A stretch of 64,000 bases of DNA from Colwellia sp. MB3u-45 (GTDB lineage: Bacteria > Pseudomonadota > Gammaproteobacteria > Enterobacterales > Alteromonadaceae), in assembly GCF_014077005.1 (NCBI RefSeq), contig NZ_JACGVC010000050.1, positions 173,948-237,947 of the forward strand, given 5' to 3'. The translations under genes and the position numbers were made by a program. Shown one piece after another: positions 1 to 8,771 of the stretch. Positions within the stretch are counted from its first letter, which is position 1. Every line of letters begins with the position of its first letter. Below the pieces are notes generated by a model. The model saw only the letters and a program-made list of their open reading frames with translations. It was not told the DNA's origin and ran no database searches.

Positions 1-646
1 TACTATCGTGTAATTTTTTACGCAAGCGTGATATACGCACATCAACACTTCTATCCATGCCGTCGTATTCGCGACCAACAACCGCTTTATAAATATAATC
101 ACGATTCTGCACTTCGCCTGAACGACTAGCTAATAACCAGAGTAAGTCAAACTCTTGGCTAGTCAGGTCAACATTTTCGCCATGCAATGTCACTTGTCTA
201 GAACCACGGCTAATATGCAGTTCACCACAATTAATTTTAGCATTTTCTTTACCATCCGTTGGCAACTGGCCACGACGCAATAGCGCATTGACACGGGCAA
301 GCAGTACTCTTGGCTCAACAGGCTTAATCACGTAGTCATCCGCACCAATTTCCAAACCTAACACTTGGTCAAAGTCTGTGCCTTTGGCGGTTAGCATTAA
401 AATTGGCCCTTTAAAGTTAGGACGTAAATCTTTACAAACAGCAAATCCATCTTTACCCGGTAGCATAATGTCTAAAATAATCAAATCAGGAACGAATTTA
501 TCAACTCGCTTTTCTACCGTATCGCCTCTAAACTCTTGCTTAACGTGATAACCTTCATTTTCTAAAAACTCAGTCACTAGATCCGACAACTGACGGTCAT
601 CCTCAACGAGTAATATCTTTTTAACTAACAATTCACTATCTGACAT
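1..646 (-). CDS. OmpR/PhoB-type response regulator, RstA-like (partial, runs off left edge)
   Basis: This is the DNA-binding half of a two-component system. Reading the minus strand from the ATG at 644-646 gives an open frame to the window edge with no stop. Residues 1-115 form a receiver domain: acidic pocket E15-D16-D17, phospho-acceptor D59 in 'LILDIMLPGKDG', T86 and K109. The stretch GDTVEK...PDLIILDIMLPGKDG resembles E. coli RstA more than PhoB or OmpR. A winged-helix domain follows, with recognition region 'DVRISRLRKKL' at the cut end. The sensor kinase is not visible; it would be expected to the left. The RstA assignment is from memory of the family and is moderately sure; the OmpR-family call is firm. 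Confidence 0.9.
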   Translation of the reverse strand, partial: MSDSELLVKKILLVEDDRQLSDLVTEFLENEGYHVKQEFRGDTVEKRVDKFVPDLIILDIMLPGKDGFAVCKDLRPNFKGPILMLTAKGTDFDQVLGLEIGADDYVIKPVEPRVLLARVNALLRRGQLPTDGKENAKINCGELHISRGSRQVTLHGENVDLTSQEFDLLWLLASRSGEVQNRDYIYKAVVGREYDGMDRSVDVRISRLRKKLHDS

Positions 647-1037
647 TAACTGCTCCTACTTTATTACGCTGTATTAACAGCATTTTCACGGCTGGTTGAT
701 GAACACGGTTAATGTTTACTCTAGCCAATAAATAACAACCATTGAAAATATGACTCATCACACAAGCATAAAATGTTTATTATTAATTAACAACACTATG
801 TACAAGGTGTTACGGCAATAGTACAACTTATTACCCTGAAATTACAATTAATTACACTAGGACTAACAAGGCGATTTTTATGATACTTTGCTCATAAAAG
901 TGCTTCTCGTCACTATTGATGCGTTGAGATAATTAGACGGTGCGTTAAGAAAAATAGAAACTTTTTACTTAGTTATCAAGCTAACTTATTATATAATCAA
1001 TAGGCATTATCCCCACTGTATTATATAAACATTCGTT
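647..1037. other. Divergent intergenic region
   Basis: This 390-bp AT-rich stretch lies between the divergent response regulator and the MFS gene, so it should hold both promoters. I see no clear gene, terminator or strong repeat in it. Confidence 0.5.
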
Positions 1038-2297
1038 ATGACGATTCACGCTGCTAAAGTTAAAATACCTGCAAAAAACACCTTAATGACTGAACAGTTA
1101 AAGGCAAAGAAAATCTTGTTTTCTGTCATGCTGGTGGTGCTGTTTAGTAGTGCCGGCATTGCCTTACCTTATCCTGTATTAGCACCTCTTTTTCTTAATG
1201 AAGTTAGCCCTTTGACCACTTTTGCTGATTTACCCAGTAAAATATTACTCGGCATTATACTGGCGATATACCCTTTAGGAGTTATTCTAGGAAGCTCAGT
1301 TTTAGGTGCTGCTTCAGGTATTTATGGTCGCAAAAAAACCTTAATCATCACCTTGATTTTAACTGCTGTTAGTTATGTGTTATCGGCTTTAGCGGTTATG
1401 GCTGAAAGTTTTTTACTGCTCATTTTAGCGCGTTTTGTTACAGGCATTTTTTCAGGTAATATCAGCATAGCCAAAGCGATAGCGGTAGATTTATCGCCCA
1501 CGCTAGATAAAACCCACACCTTTAGTCTGGTAAACGCCACCAGCTATTTAGGCTGGTTGCTCGGCCCTTTAGCCGGTGGATTACTGGCAATATACGGTTT
1601 AGACACCGTATTCTACTTCGCCGCCGGCGCGATAGTTATTGCCCTGATCAGCGTTGCTTATGTATTACCTGCTGGCAATAGTAACTCCAGTCAGCCAAAG
1701 ATAAAATTTTCGCAACTTTTTAGTAAACAAAACTCATTTGCCTTACTCGCTAATAAAAAAATTAGACGTATCTTTTTAATTTATTTATTAGCAACACTTG
1801 GCCTAAATGCCTATTACGAATTTTACCCCGTTTGGTTGGTGGAAAACTTTGACTTCACTAGCCCCGACATTGGTTATATAACAGTTGTTTTAACCTTATT
1901 TATGACCATAACCAGTGTGTTTTTTGTTAAGCAATTAAAATACTTATTGGGGCTTAAATTGGGTGCCATTGTTGGCATGATGTTAATGGCATTGTTGTTT
2001 AGCTTACACCTTGTCTTATCAGCAACCAGTGTTTGGCCTATTTATGCCGTAATAGGCATCGCCATCGCTATTTTTAATGGTTTATTACCGGTTTATATTT
2101 CCGAGCAATATGCTGATATTGAACAAGGGCAACTTATGGGCTTAATTACCACCACCTTCAGTTTAGCTAATATGCTGATGGCGCTTATTGGTAGTGTATT
2201 AGCCTTATTTGGCGCACACTGGGCCATATTATTTGGTGCCTTGTTACTTATCATTGCCTCCATCGACTTTCACTTTAGTCAAGAAGATATTCGCTAG
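1038..2297 (+). CDS. MFS-family transporter
   Basis: A 419-residue inner-membrane protein with about twelve hydrophobic segments. The loop after the second segment reads GAASGIYGRKKTLI, which is the major-facilitator motif A (G-x-x-x-D/G-R-x-G-R-K/R). The general shape fits drug or metabolite exporters of the tetracycline/Bcr type, but the substrate cannot be told. The first ATG is at 1038; a second in-frame ATG at 1086 lies just before the first membrane segment and could be the true start, since neither has a strong ribosome binding site. The gene stands alone, divergent from the response regulator. Confidence 0.85.
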   Translation: MTIHAAKVKIPAKNTLMTEQLKAKKILFSVMLVVLFSSAGIALPYPVLAPLFLNEVSPLTTFADLPSKILLGIILAIYPLGVILGSSVLGAASGIYGRKKTLIITLILTAVSYVLSALAVMAESFLLLILARFVTGIFSGNISIAKAIAVDLSPTLDKTHTFSLVNATSYLGWLLGPLAGGLLAIYGLDTVFYFAAGAIVIALISVAYVLPAGNSNSSQPKIKFSQLFSKQNSFALLANKKIRRIFLIYLLATLGLNAYYEFYPVWLVENFDFTSPDIGYITVVLTLFMTITSVFFVKQLKYLLGLKLGAIVGMMLMALLFSLHLVLSATSVWPIYAVIGIAIAIFNGLLPVYISEQYADIEQGQLMGLITTTFSLANMLMALIGSVLALFGAHWAILFGALLLIIASIDFHFSQEDIR

Positions 2298-2413
2298 CTC
2301 ATTTCGCGCTAAAATTATTAGTTACTTACGCACTAACCCCATTGTAAATTGATGATTGGACTTCCCTTAGTTGATTAGACTCCAAACTAGTTTCATTTTA
2401 ACTTCAACCAGAG

Positions 2414-2695
2414 GTGTTTATAAGTAAAGGCAAACGATATACCGAAGAATTTAAAATTGGAGCAGTTAATCAAACGAATGAACGTGGTTATTCAGTTGCT
2501 GAAGTATATAAGCAGTTAGGTATTGCTACTAAAACGTTATATCACTGGCGAAGTCAATTATCGGATAAAACTAAATCGGTTAAAGCTCCAGATGATGAAT
2601 ATGAACCTTTATCCAAAAGTCTAACCGTTACAAGCTGCACTTACCTTCAAGATAATACGAAACAGCGTTGCCAAGCTATCTTAATTAGTTTCTAA
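2414..2695 (+). pseudogene. IS3-family transposase OrfA remnant
   Basis: Residues 3-50 (KGKRYTEEFKIGAV, then SVAEVYKQLGI and TKTLYHWR) are the helix-turn-helix of an IS3-type OrfA. After about residue 65 the reading frame loses similarity and ends early, and no OrfB with a DDE domain follows. A GTG start is implied. It is a left-over fragment of an insertion sequence between the transporter and xthA; no inverted repeats were recognised. Confidence 0.75.
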
Positions 2696-2850
2696 TACTA
2701 CCCATCTTCAATTTCGGTTATGAAAAATAATTTATCAAAGCGCACTTGATTATGCCTATAACTATTTTAGTCTGCTCAAAATAACAACTTAGTATGCCGA
2801 TAAATAAACAAAGCCAATTAACCCACTGTTATACAAGTATATATATAATT

Positions 2851-3660
2851 ATGAAAATCATCTCTTTTAATATTAACGGCCTGCGCGCTCGTTTGCATCA
2901 GTTACAAGCTATTATCGATAAACATCAACCCGATATTATTGGCCTACAAGAAATTAAAGTTCATGATGAAGTATTCCCACTCGCTGATGTTGAAGCGATG
3001 GGCTATCACGTTTATTTTCATGGTCAAAAGGCGCATTATGGTGTTGCTATGCTGTGCAAAAAATCCGCAGACGTGGTCACTAAAGGCTTTCCAACCGATG
3101 ATGACGAAGCGCAAAAGCGCATGATCATGGTGCAAACAACTGATGAGAATGGTGAAAAAGTCACCGTATTAAATGGTTATTTTCCACAAGGTGAAAATAT
3201 TGCCCATGAAACAAAATATCCTTACAAACGTCAATTTTATAAAGATTTAATGCAATACTTAAATGAGCACCATACCCCTGATGAAAATATTGTGGTGATC
3301 GGTGATATTAATATTTCACCTGCTGATTTAGACATAGGTATCGGTGAGCCAAATAAAAAACGCTGGTTAAAAACGGGTAAATGTAGCTTCCAACCAGAAG
3401 AAAGACAATGGTTAGCCACCTTAATGGATTGGGGCTTTACTGATACTTTTAGGTCATTACACCCAACTCGTGAAGAAAGATATTCATGGTTTGATTATCG
3501 CTCGCGTGGCTTTGATGATAATCGTGGTTTACGTATTGATGTTGTCTTAGCAACCAAAAAGTTTGCTAGCCGCTGTATTGAATCAGATATTGATTATGAA
3601 CTTAGGGCCATAGAAAAGCCGTCTGATCATGCACCCATTTGGTCTACGTTCAGTAAATAA
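2851..3660 (+). CDS. xthA: Exodeoxyribonuclease III
   Basis: Repairs abasic sites and acts as a 3'-5' exonuclease on duplex DNA in the cytoplasm. The endonuclease/exonuclease/phosphatase fold is complete: N7 in 'FNINGLRA', E34 in 'LQEIKV', the GDINISP motif and the C-terminal SDHAPIW. The ATG at 2851 ([10 protein letters not shown]) matches the family start and gives 269 residues, against 268 in E. coli; an upstream in-frame ATG at 2794 would add 19 unrelated residues. A Rho-independent terminator follows. Confidence 0.96.
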   Translation: MKIISFNINGLRARLHQLQAIIDKHQPDIIGLQEIKVHDEVFPLADVEAMGYHVYFHGQKAHYGVAMLCKKSADVVTKGFPTDDDEAQKRMIMVQTTDENGEKVTVLNGYFPQGENIAHETKYPYKRQFYKDLMQYLNEHHTPDENIVVIGDINISPADLDIGIGEPNKKRWLKTGKCSFQPEERQWLATLMDWGFTDTFRSLHPTREERYSWFDYRSRGFDDNRGLRIDVVLATKKFASRCIESDIDYELRAIEKPSDHAPIWSTFSK

Positions 3661-3732
3661 AGCTTTCCAAGTAACATACTAATTTTAATTTTAATTTTAA
3701 AATCAAAATTATTCTGTTAACACCATACTTGT

Positions 3733-3756
3733 AAAAAGGGGCTAGTCCCCTTTTTT
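3733..3756 (+). terminator. Rho-independent terminator after xthA
   Basis: A 9-bp stem AAAAAGGGG/CCCCTTTTT with a CTAGT loop ends in six T. It lies 72 bp after the xthA stop. Between them is a run of ATTTTA-like repeats (3678-3700). Confidence 0.85.
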
Positions 3757-3773
3757 GTTAAAAATAGACATTA

Positions 3774-4607
3774 ATGATCCCTATGACTGCAACCCACTAT
3801 GCTTGCCCTATATGTAGTTTTCCTCTGCAAAATCAAGAAAAGCTGTTTCGCTGTGAGAATAATCATAGCTTTGATCGCGCGAAAGAAAATTACTTAAATT
3901 TATTGCCCGTGCAATTTAAGCATTCAAAAAATCCTGGTGATAACAAGGCGATGGTCAATGCTAGGCGAGCATTTTTAGAACAAGGTTATTATCAACCCTT
4001 GGTTGATAGACTCGTCGCTTTATACCAAGAAAAAGTGCTTACTGATGCTAACAAGCCAACTATTGTGCTCGATGCCGGTTGTGGTGAAGGCTTTTATACT
4101 CATCAACACAAAAATACTGAAAATACTGTTTATGGTGTTGATATTGCAAAAGAAGCAATAAAAAAAGCTGGCAAAAAATATCCACAATGTCACTTTAGTG
4201 TCGCGACGTTATCAAAATTGCCTTTTAGTGATAGTCTATTTTCTTGGATTATATCGGTTTATGCGCCTATTTTAGAAAAAGAGTTTACGCGCGTATTATC
4301 AGCCGGTGGTTTTTTGTTAACGGTTACGCCAGCAAAACAGCATTTGATGCAATTAAAGCAGCATATTTATCATGACGCTAAAGAACATGATGAAGAAAAA
4401 TTGCCCATTGAACATTTAACACTGGTGCACCAAGAAAATATATCTTATCAAATGCACTTAAAAACGGGTCAAGACACGCTAAATTTATTGGCTATGACAC
4501 CCTTTGCTTTTAAAGCCAGTAAGGAAGCCAAAGAAAGCTTATTAAGTCAGCATGACTTTATCTGTCAGGCTGACTTTCTGATCAGGCTTTATCAAAAATC
4601 GAACTAA
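3774..4607 (+). CDS. rlmA: 23S rRNA (guanine-N1)-methyltransferase RlmA
   Basis: Methylates G745 of 23S rRNA with S-adenosylmethionine. The N-terminus has the family's zinc site (CPIC ... C-x4-H in 'RCENNHSFDRAKENYLNLLP'), followed by the conserved 'KNPGDNKAMVNARRAFL' region. The SAM-binding motif is LDAGCGEGFY. Length is 277 residues, typical for the family. ATGs at 3774 and 3783 are both possible starts. It is convergent with yfbV. Confidence 0.93.
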   Translation: MIPMTATHYACPICSFPLQNQEKLFRCENNHSFDRAKENYLNLLPVQFKHSKNPGDNKAMVNARRAFLEQGYYQPLVDRLVALYQEKVLTDANKPTIVLDAGCGEGFYTHQHKNTENTVYGVDIAKEAIKKAGKKYPQCHFSVATLSKLPFSDSLFSWIISVYAPILEKEFTRVLSAGGFLLTVTPAKQHLMQLKQHIYHDAKEHDEEKLPIEHLTLVHQENISYQMHLKTGQDTLNLLAMTPFAFKASKEAKESLLSQHDFICQADFLIRLYQKSN

Positions 4608-4610
4608 AAA

Positions 4611-4643
4611 AATGCGCTACAGATTAACTGTATCGCATTATTA
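4611..4643. terminator. Likely bidirectional terminator between rlmA and yfbV
   Basis: AATGCGCTACAG at 4611-4622 pairs with CTGTATCGCATT at 4628-4639 with one mismatch and a 5-base loop; A-rich sequence precedes it and T-rich follows. It sits between convergent genes. Confidence 0.6.
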
Positions 4644-4686
4644 GTCATAACCTTTCCAGATCAACTTTACTTATAAGCCTAGAGAA

Positions 4687-5118
4687 TTAAGAGGTTTTAT
4701 AGCTATTTTTAAAGCTTAAGCTTAATAAGTGAGCCAAGTCTAAATAACGTGGACGTTGAGTTGACAACTTGATATCACCACCGCTTTGGTTAACACGCGC
4801 AACACTTTCTTTGTACCAATTAGCTAACGCAGGCGGAAGAAATTTATCGGCTTTAATCCCCATAAAAATCAACGCTTGTAATGGAAAACTCATAATACAA
4901 AGTGTATATAATAGCGCTTGAGGTAAGGCAGCCATAGAGCCAAAATACAACTGTAAGATTAAACAAAACACTGCTAAGCCGGGCATCACTTTACACACCA
5001 AACGGCTCACTTTAACCGCATGATACTCCATAAAGTATTCACCAAGTTCAACGCGTGAGGGCCATAAATTCATGTACTTTCGGCCAAGCAAAATAATTTC
5101 TAATATAGATAACTTCAT
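4687..5118 (-). CDS. yfbV: UPF0208 membrane protein YfbV (DUF412)
   Basis: A 143-residue inner-membrane protein with two hydrophobic segments at about residues 45-90. It follows the YfbV pattern throughout: LGRKYMNLWP near the start, 'VMPGLAVF', 'SFPLQAL' and 'LPPALANWY'. In E. coli YfbV limits the spread of the Ter macrodomain's MatP effect; that role is not shown here. It is monocistronic and followed by a convergent rlmA. Confidence 0.85.
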   Translation of the reverse strand: MKLSILEIILLGRKYMNLWPSRVELGEYFMEYHAVKVSRLVCKVMPGLAVFCLILQLYFGSMAALPQALLYTLCIMSFPLQALIFMGIKADKFLPPALANWYKESVARVNQSGGDIKLSTQRPRYLDLAHLLSLSFKNSYKTS

Positions 5119-5789
5119 AAGCGATACCCTACAACAGCGGTTGATTAAAAGATAGTACCTTTTTATATACGATGGTATTAAGTAAAATGACCACAGTTGA
5201 TGACATTTTATTGCACTGCATCAAAATTCTGCAGTAATTCCTAGTATTTATGAGGCTATAGCGGGTGTATTGGTTGACGATATAGCCTACCCCATTACAT
5301 TGGTTGTAATTTCAACACACTTGTAGTCTTCCAACAGTATAATCAGTAATTACAAAGATCTGCCCTATAAATAAGTAGATCTTTAGCTGTTTTACGCCTT
5401 AATACGACATTTTAACAACTTATCTATGACTTTTAACACAGATTATTAGCTGGTATTTTTTAACCAGTAAAATAAATAAATAAATAACAACAACTTAACC
5501 AATTAAACAATAGTTATGCACAATGATATCCACAACTTATGTGGATATCATTAAACGTACAATATTATAATTTATACAATTAATTCGCTTTATATACTCA
5601 AATAGACTTAGAAATACACTAGTTTGATAGCAATAATCAATTTAATGCGCAGTAAATACAGGTTAACCAGTTTACTTAAACATAATATTTAGTTATTACA
5701 TTCAAACCCGCGCGAGTATAAGCCCTAGAGTTAAACGCTATTAAACGCTATAGTGTCGACATTAGCATTTAAACAAGCGAAGTCGATTT
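5119..5789. other. Long intergenic region with DnaA-box-like and palindromic sequences
   Basis: This 670-bp very AT-rich region separates the divergent yfbV and ACT-domain gene. It contains an inverted repeat AAAGATCT (5354-5361)/AGATCTTT (5377-5384), an AAATAAATAAAT run near 5470-5484, a perfect DnaA-box consensus TTATGCACA at 5514-5522, and a perfect 12-bp inverted repeat AATGATATCCAC (5522-5533)/GTGGATATCATT (5541-5552) whose arms contain two ATATCCACA sequences, one mismatch from TTATCCACA. No gene was recognised. Confidence 0.6.
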
Positions 5790-6170
5790 ATGAGTAACTT
5801 TACCCTACGGCGCTTATCTGAAACGTTTGCTATTCATAGTTTACGACGTGAGAGCTCAATACCCGACGTGGTATTTAATGCCCCGATATTTTTTTTAGCA
5901 AAAACCTATGACGAAATTTCAATTGTTATTCCAGAGCATATAGAAATTGACAGTGAAGAAGTCGAACTTGGCTGGCAAGCATTTGAAGTTGTTGGTCCAC
6001 TCAACTTTACCTTAACCGGTATAATGTCAAATATATCAACAGTGCTAGCAAATGAAAAAATCAGTATTTTTGCCATTTCTACTTTTGACACTGACTACGT
6101 TTTAGTAAAATCAGATAAGTTTGCCGCCGCTAAAGCCGCGTTAATAAAACATAATTACCAAGTGATATAA
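5790..6170 (+). CDS. ACT domain-containing protein (CASTOR-type)
   Basis: A 126-residue cytoplasmic protein. The C-terminal half carries an ACT fold: 'FEVVGPLNFTLTGIMSNISTVLANEKISIFAISTFDTDYVLVK' matches the amino-acid-binding ACT_7/CASTOR pattern. The ligand is unknown. It starts a same-strand cluster with yffB (13-bp gap), dapE and an M15 peptidase, which suggests an amino-acid or cell-wall setting. Confidence 0.8.
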   Translation: MSNFTLRRLSETFAIHSLRRESSIPDVVFNAPIFFLAKTYDEISIVIPEHIEIDSEEVELGWQAFEVVGPLNFTLTGIMSNISTVLANEKISIFAISTFDTDYVLVKSDKFAAAKAALIKHNYQVI

Positions 6171-6183
6171 TTCAGGAAATAAA

Positions 6184-6528
6184 ATGACAATACTTTATGG
6201 CATTAAAAACTGCGATAGCGTAAAAAAAGCAAAAAAATGGTTAGAGCAACAAAATATCCCTTATCAATTCCACGACTTTCGTAGCGATGGCCTCAGCCCA
6301 CAATTGCTAGAGGAGTTTATAAAGTCTGCCGATTTGACTCTGCTATTAAATAAACGCAGTACTAGCTTTCGTAATTTAACTGACGAGATTAAAAACAACC
6401 TCACTGACGACGTGATGACCGAGATTATTTTAGCGCAACCCACGCTAATTAAACGACCACTACTTAAACACAACCAAGCATTTTTGGTTGGCTTTAAAGA
6501 TAGTCAATATCAAGAAATTTTGCTTTAG
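6184..6528 (+). CDS. yffB: ArsC/Spx-family reductase YffB
   Basis: A thioredoxin-fold protein of 114 residues. 'YGIKNCDSVKKAKKWLE' gives the single N-terminal cysteine (C9) of the YffB/ArsC family, and 'RSTSFRNL' and 'LIKRPLL' are the usual later motifs. YffB members bind glutathione but are not proven arsenate reductases. It lies directly before dapE, as in many enterics and vibrios. Confidence 0.88.
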   Translation: MTILYGIKNCDSVKKAKKWLEQQNIPYQFHDFRSDGLSPQLLEEFIKSADLTLLLNKRSTSFRNLTDEIKNNLTDDVMTEIILAQPTLIKRPLLKHNQAFLVGFKDSQYQEILL

Positions 6529-6543
6529 GTAAATAGTATTCTC

Positions 6544-7692
6544 ATGATAAAACATAACAATTGCACCATTTCATTAGCACAAGCACTGATTGAACGCCCT
6601 TCTGTTACCCCTGAAGATTTTGGCTGCCAAGAACTCATGTCTGAGCGTTTAGCCAAGTTAGGTTTTAATAATGAAAGCATGGTATTTGAAGATACCACTA
6701 ACTTATGGTCTCGAAGAGGCAGTTCAGGGCCAGTATTTTGTTTTGCTGGCCACACCGATGTTGTGCCAGCGGGCAATTTAGAAAGCTGGAACACACCGCC
6801 ATTTGATCCCGTTATTATTGACGGTATGCTTTATGGCCGCGGGGCCTCTGATATGAAAGGCAGTTTAGCGGCGATGATAGTAGCAACCGAACGATTTGTT
6901 GCTGACTATCCTAAACACCATGGCTCTATCGCATTTTTGATCACCAGTGATGAAGAAGGCCCTTTTATTAATGGCACAACACGTGTTATTGATACGCTTG
7001 AAGCCCGTAATGAAAAAATTGACTATTGTATTGTTGGTGAGCCTTCTAGTAGCAATAAATTAGGCGACGTGGTTAAAAATGGTCGTCGTGGTTCAATTTC
7101 TGGCGAATTACACATTCATGGTAAACAAGGCCACGTGGCTTATCCTGATCACGTTATTAATCCCATTCATAAGGCCATGCCGGTTTTAGCCGAGTTAAGT
7201 GAAATGCATTGGGATAATGGTAATGAATATTTTCCGCCAACGAGTTTTCAAGTGTCGAATATTCAATCTGGCACTGGCGCTACCAATGTCGTACCGGGAC
7301 ATTTAACCGCATTATTCAATTTACGTTATAGCACTGAATTAACAGCCGAAATGATCGTTGATAAAGTTGAAGCCTTATTAACTCGGCATCAATTAAACTT
7401 TGAAATTAACTGGATATTTAACGGCCAGCCATTCATTACAGAACCAGGTACATTGGTTGATTCTGTTGTACAAGCAATTGAAACTTGCTGCAATATAACC
7501 ACCGAGCTTTCTACCAGTGGCGGCACTTCAGATGGACGATTCATTGCACCTACTGGCGCACAGCTTGTTGAGCTTGGTCCTTGTAATGCTACTATTCATC
7601 AAGTTAATGAATGTGTTGCGGTACAAGATTTGATTTTATTAACCGATGTCTACTATCAAACCTTGGTTAATGTTTTAGCCAACGATAAGTAA
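6544..7692 (+). CDS. dapE: Succinyl-diaminopimelate desuccinylase
   Basis: Removes succinate from N-succinyl-LL-diaminopimelate in lysine and peptidoglycan synthesis. It is an M20 di-zinc enzyme of 382 residues: H70 and D72 in '[11 protein letters not shown]', D103 in '[10 protein letters not shown]', and the E137-E138 pair in 'TSDEEGP'. The late '[11 protein letters not shown]' motif is intact. It sits between yffB and an M15 peptidase with a 1-bp gap, so the three are probably one transcript. Length is near the usual 375-380. Confidence 0.95.
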   Translation: MIKHNNCTISLAQALIERPSVTPEDFGCQELMSERLAKLGFNNESMVFEDTTNLWSRRGSSGPVFCFAGHTDVVPAGNLESWNTPPFDPVIIDGMLYGRGASDMKGSLAAMIVATERFVADYPKHHGSIAFLITSDEEGPFINGTTRVIDTLEARNEKIDYCIVGEPSSSNKLGDVVKNGRRGSISGELHIHGKQGHVAYPDHVINPIHKAMPVLAELSEMHWDNGNEYFPPTSFQVSNIQSGTGATNVVPGHLTALFNLRYSTELTAEMIVDKVEALLTRHQLNFEINWIFNGQPFITEPGTLVDSVVQAIETCCNITTELSTSGGTSDGRFIAPTGAQLVELGPCNATIHQVNECVAVQDLILLTDVYYQTLVNVLANDK

Positions 7693-7693
7693 A

Positions 7694-8371
7694 ATGACAG
7701 AACTTGAGTTAATATTGACCGGGAAAACTGAAAGTCATATTCATTGGCTAGCCCCTAATGTTGGTATTCATACTGAAATGTTGTCGGCATTCAAACAACT
7801 ACAGCTGGCCGCAAAAGCTGCGGGTATAGAGTTGAGCATTGCCAGTGGCTTTCGCAGTTTTGACCGACAACTCATGATTTGGCAAAATAAGTTTTCTGGT
7901 AAAACAGCTATTAAAGATGGCTCAAATCAAATTTTAGCGGTTAAACAACTCAGTGACGCTGAAAAAATACACGCCATTATGTTATTCTCTGCGCTGCCGG
8001 GAGCCAGCCGCCATCATTGGGGCTGTGAAATTGACGTTTATGCGAAAAATTTATTACCCGCAGAGCAGTCTTTAGCATTAGAGCCATGGGAATACCAAGC
8101 TTCAGGGCACTTCTATCCCTTAACCGTTTGGCTAGCTGAACATGCGAAAACGTATGGTTTCTTTTTACCTTACGATAAGTTTCGTGGCGGTGTTGCCCAA
8201 GAGCCATGGCATCTTTCATACTTGCCATTATCTAAACACTACCAACAGGCTTATACTGAAGCACTTTTAGCAGAAGTATTATTAAATAGCGAGATTCAAG
8301 GTAAAACCTTACTGCTCGCGTTGTTACCTGAGCTTTATCAACGTTATATTCTCAATGTAGCCGATGCTTAA
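7694..8371 (+). CDS. M15-family D-alanyl-D-alanine carboxypeptidase
   Basis: A VanY/DdpX-like zinc peptidase of 225 residues expected to trim D-Ala from peptidoglycan peptides. Zinc ligands are visible in 'SRHHWGCEIDVY' (H-x6-D) and 'EPWHLSYLP' (E-x-x-H). I see no clear signal peptide, so its location is unsure. The start follows the dapE stop by one base, indicating translational coupling with a gene that makes the diaminopimelate used in the same polymer. Confidence 0.85.
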   Translation: MTELELILTGKTESHIHWLAPNVGIHTEMLSAFKQLQLAAKAAGIELSIASGFRSFDRQLMIWQNKFSGKTAIKDGSNQILAVKQLSDAEKIHAIMLFSALPGASRHHWGCEIDVYAKNLLPAEQSLALEPWEYQASGHFYPLTVWLAEHAKTYGFFLPYDKFRGGVAQEPWHLSYLPLSKHYQQAYTEALLAEVLLNSEIQGKTLLLALLPELYQRYILNVADA

Positions 8372-8428
8372 CTCGTATTAGCTATTTACTATTAAGCGTT
8401 TTTTGAAACTAACATTAAAGGTTTAATT

Positions 8429-8509
8429 ATGAGTATGATTGAGCCTATTGTAGACATTTTATTTACACATTTAAGCGGAGCGTTATTTTATGACCAGTAT
8501 ATTAAATGA
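8429..8509 (+). CDS. Possible 26-residue leader ORF
   Basis: The ORF starts at an ATG preceded by AAAGG at good spacing and encodes MSMIEPIVDILFTHLSGALF followed by six more residues. It overlaps the DUF2897 start at 8490 in another frame. This layout fits a translationally coupled small leader, but no known family was recognised and it may be chance. Confidence 0.35.
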   Translation: MSMIEPIVDILFTHLSGALFYDQYIK

Positions 8510-8720
8510 AGATTGGGTTGCCCCAACCATCGTTATTATTGCATTCGTTATTTTAATTGGTAATTTAAGTACTTTTCAAAAAAGTGCAAAAACACCTTTA
8601 CGTAAGAAAGGGTTAAACGATTTAAAAGAAACCGTACCAAGAACGCAAAAGTCGCCTCATAAAATGGCAACCGTTAGTAAGACTAATGATATTACCCATA
8701 AAATAAAAAACTCCGATTAA
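8490..8720 (+). CDS. DUF2897-like small membrane protein
   Basis: A 76-residue protein with one hydrophobic segment (about residues 11-26, WVAPTIVIIAFVILIGNL) and a basic, lysine-rich C-terminal tail that should face the cytoplasm. Its place after dapE and an M15 peptidase and its shape fit the DUF2897 family of Vibrio and Shewanella. Function unknown. A ribosome site (AGCGGAG) precedes the ATG. Its stop codon lies in the loop of the terminator. Confidence 0.6.
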   Translation: MTSILNEDWVAPTIVIIAFVILIGNLSTFQKSAKTPLRKKGLNDLKETVPRTQKSPHKMATVSKTNDITHKIKNSD

Positions 8721-8732
8721 CGGAGTTTTTTT
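8705..8732 (+). terminator. Rho-independent terminator containing the DUF2897 stop codon
   Basis: AAAAAACTCCG (8705-8715), loop ATTAA, then CGGAG and seven T. The TAA of the preceding gene forms the end of the loop. The flanking A run makes it usable for the convergent bamC as well. Confidence 0.85.
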
Positions 8733-8771
8733 ATTGTTCTATAAGTAACAGCAGTTGCTATTATTCGACTA

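Noticed and set aside
5119..5789. Chromosomal replication origin
   Set aside because: Only one perfect DnaA box and none of the usual neighbours (mnmG, mioC, dnaA, parAB); treated only as a DnaA-box-like cluster.
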